Assembly: GCF_001742225.1 (NCBI RefSeq) | Contig: NZ_CP017077.1 | Coordinates: 558,001-622,000, forward strand | Length of the DNA stretch: 64,000 nucleotides | DNA from: Novosphingobium resinovorum | GTDB lineage: Bacteria > Pseudomonadota > Alphaproteobacteria > Sphingomonadales > Sphingomonadaceae | Reading direction: 5' to 3' | Shown here: in pieces, positions 35,097-43,982 of the stretch | How positions within the stretch are numbered: position 1 is the stretch's first letter | Layout: every line of letters starts with the position of its first letter | The notes under the pieces: model-generated | Seen by the model: the letters and a program-made list of their open reading frames with translations, nothing else | The model's database searches: none | Told to the model about the DNA's origin: nothing | Translations under genes and position numbers: made by a program

Positions 35097-35894
35097 TCAG
35101 ATGGTCATGACCGAGCCGGAATCGACCCGCATGTTGCTGCCGTTGACGAAGCTGGCGCGCTCGGAGCACAAAAAGACGATCATGTCGGCGACCTCTTCGG
35201 GCTTGCCGCGCCGCTTGAGCGCCATTCCGGGGCGCTCTTCGTCGAGGAAGCTGCGGATCGCCTCATCGACGTCGACACCCTTTTCCTTTGCCCGCTTTTC
35301 CATCATCTTGTCGGTCATCGGCGTTTCGATGAATGCGGGCGAAACGGTGTTCACCAGAACGTTGTCGCAGCCGTAGGCCTTGGACAGGCCCTTCGCGAGA
35401 TTGATGATACCGGCCTTTGACGCGCAATAGGCCAGCTCGTCGACATAAGGCTGCACGCCGTCTTCCGAGCCAATCAGCACCACCCGCCCCCACTTTGCCG
35501 CGCGCATCGCCGGAATGGCCTCCCGCGCCACGCGTACTGCGCCCATGAGATTGATGTTGAGCGTTTCGAGCCAGCCGTCGTCATCGACATCGATGAAATC
35601 GCCAGTCGCACCGGTCACACCGGCGGCATTGACGAGGATATCGGGATCACCGAGCGCGGTGCGCACCTTCGCGTAAAGTTCGGTAACGCTGTTCCGATCG
35701 GTGACATCCGCCTCCACGGCGATCACCTCGCCCAGCGGTTCGAGTTCGGCGAGCGTCTCGTGCAGGTTGCCGCCGGGCTGGTCGCTGATCGCAACTCGAA
35801 CGCCTTCACTCAGCAGGCGTCGCGCCGTCTCCTTGCCGATGCCGCTGTCCGCGCCGGTGATTAGCGCAATGCGCCCTTCGATATCGAGCTTCAT
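35097..35894 (-). CDS. short-chain dehydrogenase/reductase
   Basis: 265 residues from ATG 35894; the open frame extends much further upstream but loses homology and overlaps a divergent gene. Motifs: LITGADSGIGKETARRLLSE (glycine-rich loop), DILVNAAGVTGATG (NAAG), Ser in RVVLIGSEDGVQPY, and YCASKAGIINLAKGLSK (YxxxK). The end FVNGSNMRVDSGSVMTI fits classical SDRs. Asp in AISDQPG at the end of beta-2 suggests NAD preference. Together with the Gfo/Idh/MocA enzyme it may interconvert a sugar or polyol. Substrate unknown. Confidence 0.92.
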   Translation of the reverse strand: MKLDIEGRIALITGADSGIGKETARRLLSEGVRVAISDQPGGNLHETLAELEPLGEVIAVEADVTDRNSVTELYAKVRTALGDPDILVNAAGVTGATGDFIDVDDDGWLETLNINLMGAVRVAREAIPAMRAAKWGRVVLIGSEDGVQPYVDELAYCASKAGIINLAKGLSKAYGCDNVLVNTVSPAFIETPMTDKMMEKRAKEKGVDVDEAIRSFLDEERPGMALKRRGKPEEVADMIVFLCSERASFVNGSNMRVDSGSVMTI

Positions 35895-36026
35895 CGTATC
35901 GATCTTCCTCTTCGTCGGATGTCTGAGATGTTTCTGATTAAAGGGCTGTCGGCACGGCGAAGTTCCCTGGAACCGCATCGTCTGCCCACGACTTGCCTCA
36001 CCATTCACCGCAAGCAAGGATGCAGG

Positions 36027-36980
36027 ATGGACGCCGAAGCCCGTGACGTGCTGGACTATCTCGCGCGGCTCGCGCCTGCGGCCGAAGGGACGCCGGACGA
36101 TGCACGCTGGCTGGAGAATTTCCGCTACCAGACGCGGCTCCTCGCGGGCCTCGACGCTCCGCCGATGGAACTTCATTCGGTATCGCATGTCGTCGTGCCC
36201 CGGACCTCAACGCCCGCGCTTGCGATCCGGCTGTATCGTCCGCACCCTGGCCGCTTGCCGCTGCTGCTGCACATGCACGGCGGCGGCGCCATCGCCGGGT
36301 CCGTCGATGGCCACGACGCCGCCTTGCGGATGCTGGCCAGCCGCACCGGCTGGCTGGTCGCCGCGCCGCTCTACCGGCGAGCGCCCGAGCACAGGTTCCC
36401 GGCGCAGCTCGAGGACGGCTGGCGCGCGCTCGGCCATTTGCGCGATCAGGCGGACACCTTGAACATCGATGCGTCCACCATCGTCATCTCGGGTGACAGC
36501 ATCGGCGGGACGCTCGCGAACGCCCTGGCGATGCGCGGCCGCGATGCCGTCCGGGAGACCGGGAGCCCCGCCATCGCGGGGCAGATCCTGCTCTATCCCA
36601 ATACCGATCTGAGGCGCGATGCCGACTATCCCTCACGCACGCGCGAGAACGGCCACATCATCGCGCTCGAGGATCTCGAACGGCAGATCGACCTGTACCT
36701 GTCACGCGAAAGCGATCGTCACGATCCGATTGTCTCGCCAGTCCTTGCCGATCCGGCGCGTCTGCCTTCAACTCTGCTGGTGACATGCGGGGCGGATCCC
36801 CTTTGCGACGAGGGCGACGCTTATGGCCACCTGCTGGCCAGCGCCGGGGTCCCGGTACGCCATGATCACTTCGCCGGCATGATCCACGCATTCATGCAAA
36901 CGGGCGGCCACACACGTGCGACCGCCCGGCTCTTCGATTGCATTGCAAATTGGCTGCAGCGCTTCGCGCCTTCACCCTAA
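36027..36980 (+). CDS. alpha/beta hydrolase, hormone-sensitive-lipase type
   Basis: 317 residues from ATG 36027 (AGG 3 bases before, GGA earlier). The oxyanion-hole motif LLLHMHGGGAIAGSVDGHD, nucleophile elbow VISGDSIGGTLANALA, Asp in TCGADPLCDEGDAYG and His in HFAGMIHAFMQTGG give a full triad of the HSL/bH family (carboxylesterases acting on short-chain esters). No signal peptide. It is divergent from the SDR at 35894 and converges tail to tail with the Rieske-FAD gene, five bases apart. The natural ester substrate is unknown. Confidence 0.9.
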   Translation: MDAEARDVLDYLARLAPAAEGTPDDARWLENFRYQTRLLAGLDAPPMELHSVSHVVVPRTSTPALAIRLYRPHPGRLPLLLHMHGGGAIAGSVDGHDAALRMLASRTGWLVAAPLYRRAPEHRFPAQLEDGWRALGHLRDQADTLNIDASTIVISGDSIGGTLANALAMRGRDAVRETGSPAIAGQILLYPNTDLRRDADYPSRTRENGHIIALEDLERQIDLYLSRESDRHDPIVSPVLADPARLPSTLLVTCGADPLCDEGDAYGHLLASAGVPVRHDHFAGMIHAFMQTGGHTRATARLFDCIANWLQRFAPSP

Positions 36981-36984
36981 GTCT

Positions 36985-38517
36985 TCAGGCGGATGCCGGC
37001 ATGTCCCATCTGGCTTCCACCTCCAGAGCTTCGACATCGCACTGACAGGTAAGCAGTGCCTGCTCCTTGCCGTCCTCCCGGAAGAAGACAGCGAACGCGC
37101 CTTCATCGACATCGCCCTCGATCCGGCGATCCTTGGCCGAAGCGGCATGGCCGACATAGCGAAGACTGGTATCGTAATGCCCGGACCAGAAGAACGGGGT
37201 GTCTCCGAACCCTTCCTCGACCTTGCCCAGCAGCAGCCGCGCAAGGTACTGGCCCTGCCTCTGCGCATGGACCCAATGCTCGACTCGGATCGGGTGGCCC
37301 AGTCGCGGATCGGGATAGGAGGCAATGTCACCGATCGCGAAGACGCCGTCAGCGGAAGTCGCAAGCGTGGCATCGACCCTGACCCCGCCACCTTCCTCGT
37401 TGGTGGCGAGCGCGATCCCGGCAGCTTCGGCAAGTTCGACGCGCGGCTTCACGCCGGCACCGATGACCAGGAGGTCGGCATCGACCGTCGATCCATCGTC
37501 AAGGGTTAAGGCCTTGCCATCATAGCTTTCGATCGTTCTCCCAAGTCGGAACGCAACGCCCTTGTCTTCATGCAGGCCCCGAACGAAGCGCCCGACCTCC
37601 TCGCCGAGCACTCCGGCAAGCGGAACATCGTCCTTCGCAATGACGGTCACGGGAAGCTTGCGCTGGCGCAGCGACGCGGCGACTTCAAGGCCGATGAAAC
37701 TGGCCCCCATGACCGCCACGCTCTTCGCTTTTTCTGCGGCCTCGATGAGGGCGTCGGCATCGGCAAGCGTACGAAGAAAACGGACGCTGTCGCGATCGAA
37801 GCCGTCGATGTCAGGGACGATCGGCTCAGCCCCTGTTGCGAGGATGAGCGTCTCGTAGGCCACGCGCTGCCCGTCAGCCGTGGACAGGGTCCTCGCCCGG
37901 GTGTCGATGGCCGTCACCTCAGTTCCGGTACGCACCTCCACCGAGGCAGCCCCCTGCCCGGCGCCGGAAGGGAGCATGCATTCGTCACGCTTCTTCTTTC
38001 CGGCAAGATACTGCTTGGAGCAGAACGTGCGATCGTACGGGACATCGGAATCGGCGCTGAGGATCAGCACGCGGTCCCCCTGCCCGGCCCGCTCGAGAAC
38101 GTCGGCGCAGGCATGACCTGCCGCCCCGCCGCCCACGATGATGATGCGGCGCTGATCCGGCATAGCTTTCAGGCTTGCCTGCGTATTCGCATCGGCCCTG
38201 CCGGTGACGCGGATCACTCCGCCCTCTTCGGTCACCGCAAAACACGAAAGCGGCTCGATCGCAGGCGCGCCCACCGCCTCGCCGGTTTCGGCCGAGAAGC
38301 GCGCGTGGTGCCATGGGCACCGAAGCTCTCCTGCCGCAATGATGCCCTGTTCCAGCCCGGCTCCCAGATGCGTGCATTCGCCCGATAGAGCGCGCACCCT
38401 GTCGCCTTGCCGGACGAGGACGACGGGCTTGCCGTCGAACTCGCCCGCAAGAATCATGTCCGGCTTCAGGTCGCTGCTCGCGATGCCTGCGGCAAAATCC
38501 GGCTTGGTATCCGCCAT
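36985..38517 (-). CDS. Rieske-FAD NAD(P)H reductase (AIFM3-like)
   Basis: 510 residues from ATG 38517; a TTG three codons upstream is a weaker choice. An N-terminal Rieske domain (about 10-105) has CTHLGAGLEQG and CPWHHARFSAETG, the Cys-His pairs for a [2Fe-2S] cluster. A pyridine-nucleotide-disulfide-type reductase follows: FAD loop RIIIVGGGAAGHACADVLER, LILATGAEP, NAD loop SVAVMGASFIGLEVAASLRQ, GVFAIGDIASYP, and a reductase C-terminal domain. The redox-active Cys pair of disulfide reductases is absent, so it passes electrons through the iron-sulfur centre. The ferritin-like gene ends five bases upstream, so the pair probably works on iron or peroxide handling. Confidence 0.92.
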   Translation of the reverse strand: MADTKPDFAAGIASSDLKPDMILAGEFDGKPVVLVRQGDRVRALSGECTHLGAGLEQGIIAAGELRCPWHHARFSAETGEAVGAPAIEPLSCFAVTEEGGVIRVTGRADANTQASLKAMPDQRRIIIVGGGAAGHACADVLERAGQGDRVLILSADSDVPYDRTFCSKQYLAGKKKRDECMLPSGAGQGAASVEVRTGTEVTAIDTRARTLSTADGQRVAYETLILATGAEPIVPDIDGFDRDSVRFLRTLADADALIEAAEKAKSVAVMGASFIGLEVAASLRQRKLPVTVIAKDDVPLAGVLGEEVGRFVRGLHEDKGVAFRLGRTIESYDGKALTLDDGSTVDADLLVIGAGVKPRVELAEAAGIALATNEEGGGVRVDATLATSADGVFAIGDIASYPDPRLGHPIRVEHWVHAQRQGQYLARLLLGKVEEGFGDTPFFWSGHYDTSLRYVGHAASAKDRRIEGDVDEGAFAVFFREDGKEQALLTCQCDVEALEVEARWDMPASA

Positions 38518-38522
38518 GATGC

Positions 38523-39095
38523 TCAAGCCTTCAGGAAAGGGCGACCTTCATGGGCCACAAGGAGGTCGTGCATGTCGGACGCATGCTCTTCCTCGTCCGC
38601 GAGAATGTGCTCGAGCATGATGCGCGTCGTCGGGTCGTTGTCGCCGAAGTAGCGGATCAGTTCCTGATAGTGCTCGATGACGAGGCGCTCGGCGATCAGG
38701 TCCTGCTTGATCATCTCGATCAGATTTCCCGGCTCGCCGTATTCGGTGGCCGAACGGGTGGCGAGGTCCTTGGGATCGAAGTCGGGAACGCCGCCCAGCT
38801 GGTCGATGCGGTTGGCCGCCATCAGCGCGTGACCATGTTCGCTCTTGGCATGCTCCTCGAATTCCGCAGCGACGCTCTTGGACGTGATGCCGTCCGCGGC
38901 GATCGCGTGCATCTGGTAGCGCAGCGTGCAGACGATCTCGGTCGCGACCACTGTCTGCAGAAGTTCGATCGTCTTGTCGACGTCGCCCTGATAGCTGGGC
39001 ATCACCGCGCCGTCCCCGAGCGACTTGCGCGCGCGTTCACGAAGGGTCTGGACGTCGGTGAGAAAGGCGCTTCGGTCCTGGGTCTGGGTCGCCAT
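38523..39095 (-). CDS. ferritin-like / bacterioferritin-type protein
   Basis: 190 residues. The four-helix core runs from TIELLQTVVATEIVCTLRYQ through EFEEHAKSEHGHALMAANRI and LIEMIKQDLIAERLVIEHYQ to RIMLEHILADEEEHASDMHD. Glu and His residues are spaced as expected for a di-iron ferroxidase centre (E in TEIV, E-x-x-H in EEHAKSEH and EEEHASD). A 40-residue N-terminal extension is longer than in classical bacterioferritin. It would store iron or consume peroxide in the cytosol. AGGAG precedes the ATG. The linked Rieske-FAD enzyme could supply or remove electrons for iron uptake or release. Confidence 0.88.
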   Translation of the reverse strand: MATQTQDRSAFLTDVQTLRERARKSLGDGAVMPSYQGDVDKTIELLQTVVATEIVCTLRYQMHAIAADGITSKSVAAEFEEHAKSEHGHALMAANRIDQLGGVPDFDPKDLATRSATEYGEPGNLIEMIKQDLIAERLVIEHYQELIRYFGDNDPTTRIMLEHILADEEEHASDMHDLLVAHEGRPFLKA

Positions 39096-39314
39096 GGTGA
39101 TCTCCTGTGATGGGGGGTTTCACCCTTAAGGCTGTCGGCGGTCCATGGGTTCCGCGCGAACGACTCGCAGAAACGGAAGGCGCCTGTTCGCCGACAGCAA
39201 CAGACGCGAAACAGTTCCCGGCGTTTGCGCGGCGTTTTCCCGGGATTGCGACAAACCGGCGAACTCTTTGCGAACGCGCGACGTTACATCTCCCGACTGC
39301 AGCATGAGGGGCCA

Positions 39315-40298
39315 ATGAACACAGCTGACACATCCATTTGCGACCAGCACGGAGCCGATGCGAAGACGCCGGCGCAGTACGGCGCCGCGGCATGGAAGGA
39401 TATCGCGAGGCGTGTCTGGACAAACAGCGGCCGGCACGATCTCAATCTGCTTTCCGCGGCGGTCGCTTTCTATGCGTTCCTGTCATTCGTGCCACTGCTT
39501 GGTGCAGTCGTGATGACCTATGGGCTGATCGCCGATCCGGCCACGGTCGCCAAGCACATGGCGACGATCATCGACCTCGTTCCTGCCGACGCCGCCCACC
39601 TCATCTACGACCAGCTCACGAGCCTCACCCTGGCGGCGGCCGACAAGAAGGGGCTTGGCCTTGCAGTTGCGCTCCTCATCTCGATCTACGGCGCTTCAAG
39701 AGCATCGGGCGCCATGATCGGATCGCTGAACATCGTATACGAGCAGCAGGATCACCGCTCGTTCGTGCGCGGCACCATTCTTGCCCTCGCACTTGCCGCA
39801 TCGGCGGTCGTGGTCGGCATCGTCGGGCTGGTTGCGGCCTCGATGCTCAGCCTCGCGGGCGACCTCATCGCCGATCTCGGCCCGATCGGCGCCCCGCTGA
39901 TCCAGGCAGCGACCTTGGTCGTCGCCGCGGGCCTGTGCAGCATCGCCATCGGCGGGATGTACCGCTTTGCGCCAGACCGCGCCGATGCGCGCTGGCAGTG
40001 GCTGACCACCGGGTCCCTGATGGCGACAGCGCTATGGCTGGTCGCCACCGTCGGCTTTGGTCTCTATGCCTCGTCGCTGGGCAATTACGACACCACTTAC
40101 GGTTCGCTGGGCGCCGTGGTCGTGCTGCTGATGTGGCTTTATGTCTCGGCCTATGCGGTGCTGCTTGGCGGTTTGGTCAATGCCGAGACGGAACGACAGA
40201 CCGCCCGCGACACGACCACAGGCCCGGAACTGCCAATCGGCTCACGCGGGGCAACGATGGCAGACACCAGCGCCGCGCTGTCACCGAACGAGAACTGA
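39315..40298 (+). CDS. YihY/BrkB-family inner-membrane protein
   Basis: 327 residues from ATG 39315 (GAGGGG upstream). The motif LLSAAVAFYAFLSFVPLLGA opens the first helix; ADKKGLGLAVALLISIYGAS and ARASGAMIGSLNIVYEQ-type sequence follow, and six hydrophobic segments span the membrane, ending WLYVSAYAVLLGGLVNAETE. Early suggestions that the family is RNase BN were wrong for the enzyme activity; envelope or transport roles are proposed but not settled. A polar C-terminal tail of 40 residues is cytosolic. It is monocistronic or reads on toward nhaA, about 190 bases downstream. Confidence 0.9.
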   Translation: MNTADTSICDQHGADAKTPAQYGAAAWKDIARRVWTNSGRHDLNLLSAAVAFYAFLSFVPLLGAVVMTYGLIADPATVAKHMATIIDLVPADAAHLIYDQLTSLTLAAADKKGLGLAVALLISIYGASRASGAMIGSLNIVYEQQDHRSFVRGTILALALAASAVVVGIVGLVAASMLSLAGDLIADLGPIGAPLIQAATLVVAAGLCSIAIGGMYRFAPDRADARWQWLTTGSLMATALWLVATVGFGLYASSLGNYDTTYGSLGAVVVLLMWLYVSAYAVLLGGLVNAETERQTARDTTTGPELPIGSRGATMADTSAALSPNEN

Positions 40299-40485
40299 GA
40301 GGGGTTACAGGTCGAAACCGGGGCGCGCTTCACGAAGCCCGCTGCGAGCCTGCGCCGGAACGCTCGGCCCCTCCGGTGGTTGGCTCCTGCATGCCCAGAA
40401 AGAATTGCCAGCGTCCCGACCTGCATTTCACCCGCTCGGAACGCGCGTCGTTGCCAGCCTGCCCGGCGTATCGCCAGACTCCCTC

Positions 40486-41877
40486 ATGGCGATAAGGCCG
40501 CGCATCGCCGGGCGCGAACATGCCCGCGCCGGCACATCACCGATCTCGCGGGCCTTCTTGAAGAGGGTGGCGCCGCTTTTCGCTGGCAAGGAGATTTCCG
40601 GCGGGCCGATGCTGCTGGCAACGTTCGTCGCCCTTGTCCTGAGCAGTTCACCTCTCGCGTCAGGCTGGGAGGATTTCTGGGGCCTCTCGCTGGAGATCAG
40701 TCTGGGCTCGCATTCCCTCTCTCACTCGCTGGCAGAGTGGATCGACCACGCGCTCCTGCCTCTGTTCTTCGTCATCATCGGCACGGACATGAAACGCGAG
40801 ATCGTCACGGGCGAACTCTCGCGCTGGCGTTCGGCCGCTTTTCCGCTGCTGGGGGCAATCGGCGGCATGGTGGTGCCGGTGGGACTCTTCCTGGTCATTG
40901 CCGGACAAGGCCCGGAAGCGGCGGGATGGGGAGCGGTCGTCGTCACCGACACTGCTTTCGGCCTCGCCCTGCTGGCAATCTTCTCCGACCGGTTCCCAGC
41001 CGGTCTTCGTGCCCTTCTGCTGGCGTTTGCCGCCATAGACGACGTCGGCGGACTGCTGGTCATCGCCGGCGCCTATACCCGGCACATCGAAATCGTCGGC
41101 CTCGTCGTGGCGGCAGTATCGTTCGGCGTCATGCTGCTGCTGCGCAAGCTGCGCTGGTTTTCCTCCTTCCCTTACGTGTTGCTGTCGATAGCAACCTGGG
41201 GCGGGATATTCGCATCCGGCATTCATGCCACGATTGCCGGCGTCGTCATCGGTTTCGTCGCACCGGTCCGCCCGAGGCTGGACAAGGATGCCTTTTCACG
41301 CGGAGTGCAACGCAAGGTCGATGATTTCCAGGATGCCTACCGGCAGCTGCGCCAGGCCGATGGCGACGATCGCATAGACCGCGCTGCCCATCATGAGGTT
41401 GAGGCCCACCTTGGATACCTCGACGAGATGACGGCGGCTACAGAAGTCACCGGCGATCGTCTCGTCGGGGTCCTGACCCCCTGGGTCAGCTATTTCGTCC
41501 TGCCGCTGTTTGTACTGAGCAATGTCCATGTGGCAATCACCCCTGATGCTCTTGCCGGCGCAGTGGCATCGCCCCTCGCCCCGGCGGTCGTCGCCGCTCT
41601 GGTTCTTGGCAAACCGATCGGCTTTCTGTTTGCTTCGTGGCTTGGAACCCGGACCGGAATTGCCCGTCTGCCGAGCGGCGTGACATGGCGCATGGTTCTC
41701 GCAATGAGCAGCCTTGCCGGTATCGGTTTCACGATATCCCTGTTCATAGCCGACCTTGCATTCGCGGACAGTAGACTGGTCGAGCAGGCATCGCTCGGGA
41801 CGTTGGCTGCGTCGGCAGTGGCTGGTCTTGCAGGCTATGTCTTCCTTCGGTTTGCAGGTGATCGCCCGAAGATGTGA
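40486..41877 (+). CDS. nhaA: Na+/H+ antiporter NhaA
   Basis: 463 residues from ATG 40486; upstream extension has no homology. NhaA landmarks: FFVIIGTDMKREIVTGELS, VVVTDTAFGLALLAIFSDR with the TD pair of TM4, the transport pair Asp-Asp in AFAAIDDVGGLLVIAGAYT, and GIHATIAGVVIGFVAP. The C-terminal half (ITPDALAGAV, LGKPIGFLFASWLGTRTGI, AGIGFTISLFIADLAF) is also conserved. It expels sodium using the proton gradient and controls internal pH and salt. About 12 transmembrane helices. A 60-residue loop (about 270-330) is longer and more acidic than in E. coli. Confidence 0.95.
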   Translation: MAIRPRIAGREHARAGTSPISRAFLKRVAPLFAGKEISGGPMLLATFVALVLSSSPLASGWEDFWGLSLEISLGSHSLSHSLAEWIDHALLPLFFVIIGTDMKREIVTGELSRWRSAAFPLLGAIGGMVVPVGLFLVIAGQGPEAAGWGAVVVTDTAFGLALLAIFSDRFPAGLRALLLAFAAIDDVGGLLVIAGAYTRHIEIVGLVVAAVSFGVMLLLRKLRWFSSFPYVLLSIATWGGIFASGIHATIAGVVIGFVAPVRPRLDKDAFSRGVQRKVDDFQDAYRQLRQADGDDRIDRAAHHEVEAHLGYLDEMTAATEVTGDRLVGVLTPWVSYFVLPLFVLSNVHVAITPDALAGAVASPLAPAVVAALVLGKPIGFLFASWLGTRTGIARLPSGVTWRMVLAMSSLAGIGFTISLFIADLAFADSRLVEQASLGTLAASAVAGLAGYVFLRFAGDRPKM

Positions 41878-42134
41878 TCCGAAAAAATGGCGCTGAATTC
41901 GCCGCTGCCAGCAATCTTCGGCCGTAAAAAATCGGCCGACCGGCGCGCATGCCCGGAATGAGAGCCGCAGCCCGAGGCCGAGGTCCGCTGCGGGCACCGA
42001 CGATGCGAGTAGCCAATGCGACGGATGCCACGATGAAGTCGTCCGGCAGTGGATCGATACCTGAGCCTTGCGTGTTTGGCCTTCATGCAGCGCGAAGGCA
42101 ATCGCGCGCCGGATTGAAGCAAAGGAGAGCATCG

Positions 42135-43100
42135 ATGAACCGCGATGAACGCAATCCCGAAAATCGTCAGTCAGGTGGCTATCGCAATCAGGCCAGTTCC
42201 TGGGACATGCCGCGTCAGGCCAGTCAGTGGCAGGACGAGCGCAGTCGGCAGGCTGGCGGAATGGACGATGCCACCGAAGAATCTCGAAGCGCCTATGTTC
42301 CGCGTCGGGGTGAAGGCCGCGCCCGCAATCTTGGCGATCGCTACGAAAGCGATTCGGCGAGTTCCCGTTATGAAGAAGCCTCGCGCGGCACCTTTGGACG
42401 CGACCCGCGTCTCGAGGGGCGTTACGGATATGGCCGGGACGAAAATATCCGGCGCGCATCCTCGCCGCGCAGAAACGACTATCCAGTACATGATTTCGAT
42501 GCGAGTGGGGGCAACGACTATTCCAGCTTCACCAGCGAGGATTACGGCGGCCGCGATTTCTCGGCAAATCGCGGCGCGTTGAGTGGAGGAGCGCACCCCA
42601 GCAACAGCTATCGGCCAAGCTGGGGACCGGGTAGCTGGTCCAGCCGGCACCACGATGATGACTACGGCGCATGGCGTGCCGAAGGCGAAAAGCGCGGGTT
42701 CCTGGAAAGGGCCGGAGACGAGGTGGCCAGCTGGTTCGGCGACAAGGATGCGTCGCGTCGCCGTGACATGGACCACCGGGGACGCGGCCCATCGGATTAT
42801 ACCCGCTCGGACGAGCGAATTCGCGAGGATGTCAATGATGCCTTGACGCAGGACTGGCGGCTCGATGCAAGCCATGTCCGGGTTGTGGTGAAGGAGGCCG
42901 AGGTGACACTCGACGGCACTGTGTCCACACGGCAGGACAAGCGCCGCGCTGAAGATCTCGCGGAAAACGTGTGGGGCGTCAGCCACGTCCAGAACAATCT
43001 TCGCGTGACCGGGTCTACTGTGCGGCACGACCAGTCGGCCGTTGATGGCATTCCGACTACACCTTCGTCAGCAGCCACGCGGCCGACCACGACATCCTGA
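42135..43100 (+). CDS. BON-domain protein with low-complexity N-terminus
   Basis: 321 residues from ATG 42135, with AAAGGAG five bases before. Residues 1-220 are hydrophilic and repetitive, rich in Arg, Ser, Tyr, Gly and Asp (RNLGDRYESDSASSRYEE, YGYGRDENIRRASS). No signal peptide is seen, so a cytosolic location is most likely. The BON domain is at about 225-295 (RIREDVNDALTQDWRLDASH, VRVVVKEAEVTLDGTVSTRQ, VWGVSHVQNNLRV). BON domains bind membranes or ligands and appear in osmotic-shock proteins. The long disordered arm plus stress neighbours suggests osmotic or desiccation protection, an inference. A strong terminator follows. Confidence 0.88.
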   Translation: MNRDERNPENRQSGGYRNQASSWDMPRQASQWQDERSRQAGGMDDATEESRSAYVPRRGEGRARNLGDRYESDSASSRYEEASRGTFGRDPRLEGRYGYGRDENIRRASSPRRNDYPVHDFDASGGNDYSSFTSEDYGGRDFSANRGALSGGAHPSNSYRPSWGPGSWSSRHHDDDYGAWRAEGEKRGFLERAGDEVASWFGDKDASRRRDMDHRGRGPSDYTRSDERIREDVNDALTQDWRLDASHVRVVVKEAEVTLDGTVSTRQDKRRAEDLAENVWGVSHVQNNLRVTGSTVRHDQSAVDGIPTTPSSAATRPTTTS

Positions 43101-43122
43101 CGGCGGAAAAATGCCAGGGGAT

Positions 43123-43152
43123 GGAGGGGAGCCTGATGGCTCCCCTCCTTTC
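43123..43152 (+). terminator. rho-independent terminator after the BON gene
   Basis: GGAGGGGAGCC, loop TGAT, GGCTCCCCTCC then TTTC: an 11-base perfect stem 22 bases past the stop. Confidence 0.8.
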
Positions 43153-43205
43153 AAAGTCCGAAGGTGCGCGGGAGGCTCCCGGGCGGTTCGTCCAAGGGTG
43201 CCGCA

Positions 43206-43409
43206 TTATTCCTCCTCTCTGTGCTCAAGATTGCGCTGAAGGCCGCTTTGCACGCGATCCCGGCGGTATGCTGCATCATCGGCCTTGCCCTTCCCACGCC
43301 GGTCCGGGTCCATTCCGACGCCCCCGGTTGCTCCCGCGTTCGGACCAGGGTTGAGGCGCTCCTCTTCCAGCGAGCGTACGCCTTCGGGAACCTTGTCTTC
43401 GGGTTTCAT
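43206..43409 (-). CDS. small hydrophilic hypothetical protein
   Basis: 67 residues if started at the ATG at 43409 (MKPEDKVPEGVRSLEEERLN). The rest is polar and disordered in character (GPNAGATGGVGMDPDRRGKG, then YRRDRVQSGLQRNLEHREEE). No family is recognised. Composition and length resemble small stress-type hydrophilic proteins common beside BON or DUF3008 genes. No good ribosome-binding site is visible, which limits confidence. Confidence 0.5.
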   Translation of the reverse strand: MKPEDKVPEGVRSLEEERLNPGPNAGATGGVGMDPDRRGKGKADDAAYRRDRVQSGLQRNLEHREEE

Positions 43410-43945
43410 GGCAGGATCATTTCTCGGCACGGGCAGTCTCCTTTGCTTTCCTGATTGAAGTGACTGCATCCCGCCCGCGTTTCGAGTAAAGGCGCCCCCG
43501 CAGGCCAGCGCGTGTTGTCGCCACGACAGGCTGCAGTTCCGGCACGCCGACCGACCCTCCACGCGGGAGCAAAGCGGATCGCACCGGCGTTCGCATGTGC
43601 AGATATGGACCCGCAGAGGAAGACGACAGTCTTGACAATTTTTGATGCCGGGAAGCTAGAAAATCCCGTTCCAGCCCATCTGCTTGCGGCGATCAGCATC
43701 CTGGAACGTGCACCGCGTGCAGATACTTCGCACCTGCGCCAAGGAATATTGCCGTTGGTCGGCTCGGCCAAGGGCCACCCCAAACCCCCGTTGACCATGC
43801 CGCCGCGTCAATTCGGCGCATCGGTTGAATAATGGAGAACCCCCATCCGGACGTCGGATGCCGAGCCATACCCTTACATGGTGCAAGCGTTCCGACGCCT
43901 TGGGCACGACAATCTCTGCCCATCGTCACACCGGCGACGCCGTCC
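43410..43945. other. intergenic stretch without a supported gene
   Basis: About 535 bases. Open frames on both strands have no homology or ribosome-binding site. A TTGACA at 43632 with an ill-placed -10 is not a convincing promoter. Confidence 0.4.
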
Positions 43946-43972
43946 AGCGAGCCGCATCCGGTGCGGCTCGCT
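43946..43972 (-). terminator. hairpin after the catalase gene
   Basis: AGCGAGCCGCA, a 5-base loop, TGCGGCTCGCT: an 11-base perfect stem ten bases past the catalase stop. No T tract follows, so it may be a transcript-stabilising or rho-assisted end. Confidence 0.55.
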
Positions 43973-43982
43973 GTACGGTACT

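Noticed and set aside
35895..36188. N-terminal extension of the SDR at 35097-35894
   Set aside because: The extra 98 codons have no homology, overlap the divergent hydrolase gene and would displace the standard SDR start.
40141..40485. N-terminal extension of NhaA
   Set aside because: It overlaps the end of the YihY gene in another frame and is Arg/Pro-rich without family similarity; ATG 40486 gives the expected length.
43632..43662. Sigma-70-like promoter (TTGACA ... TAGAAA)
   Set aside because: The spacer is 19 bases and no supported gene follows.
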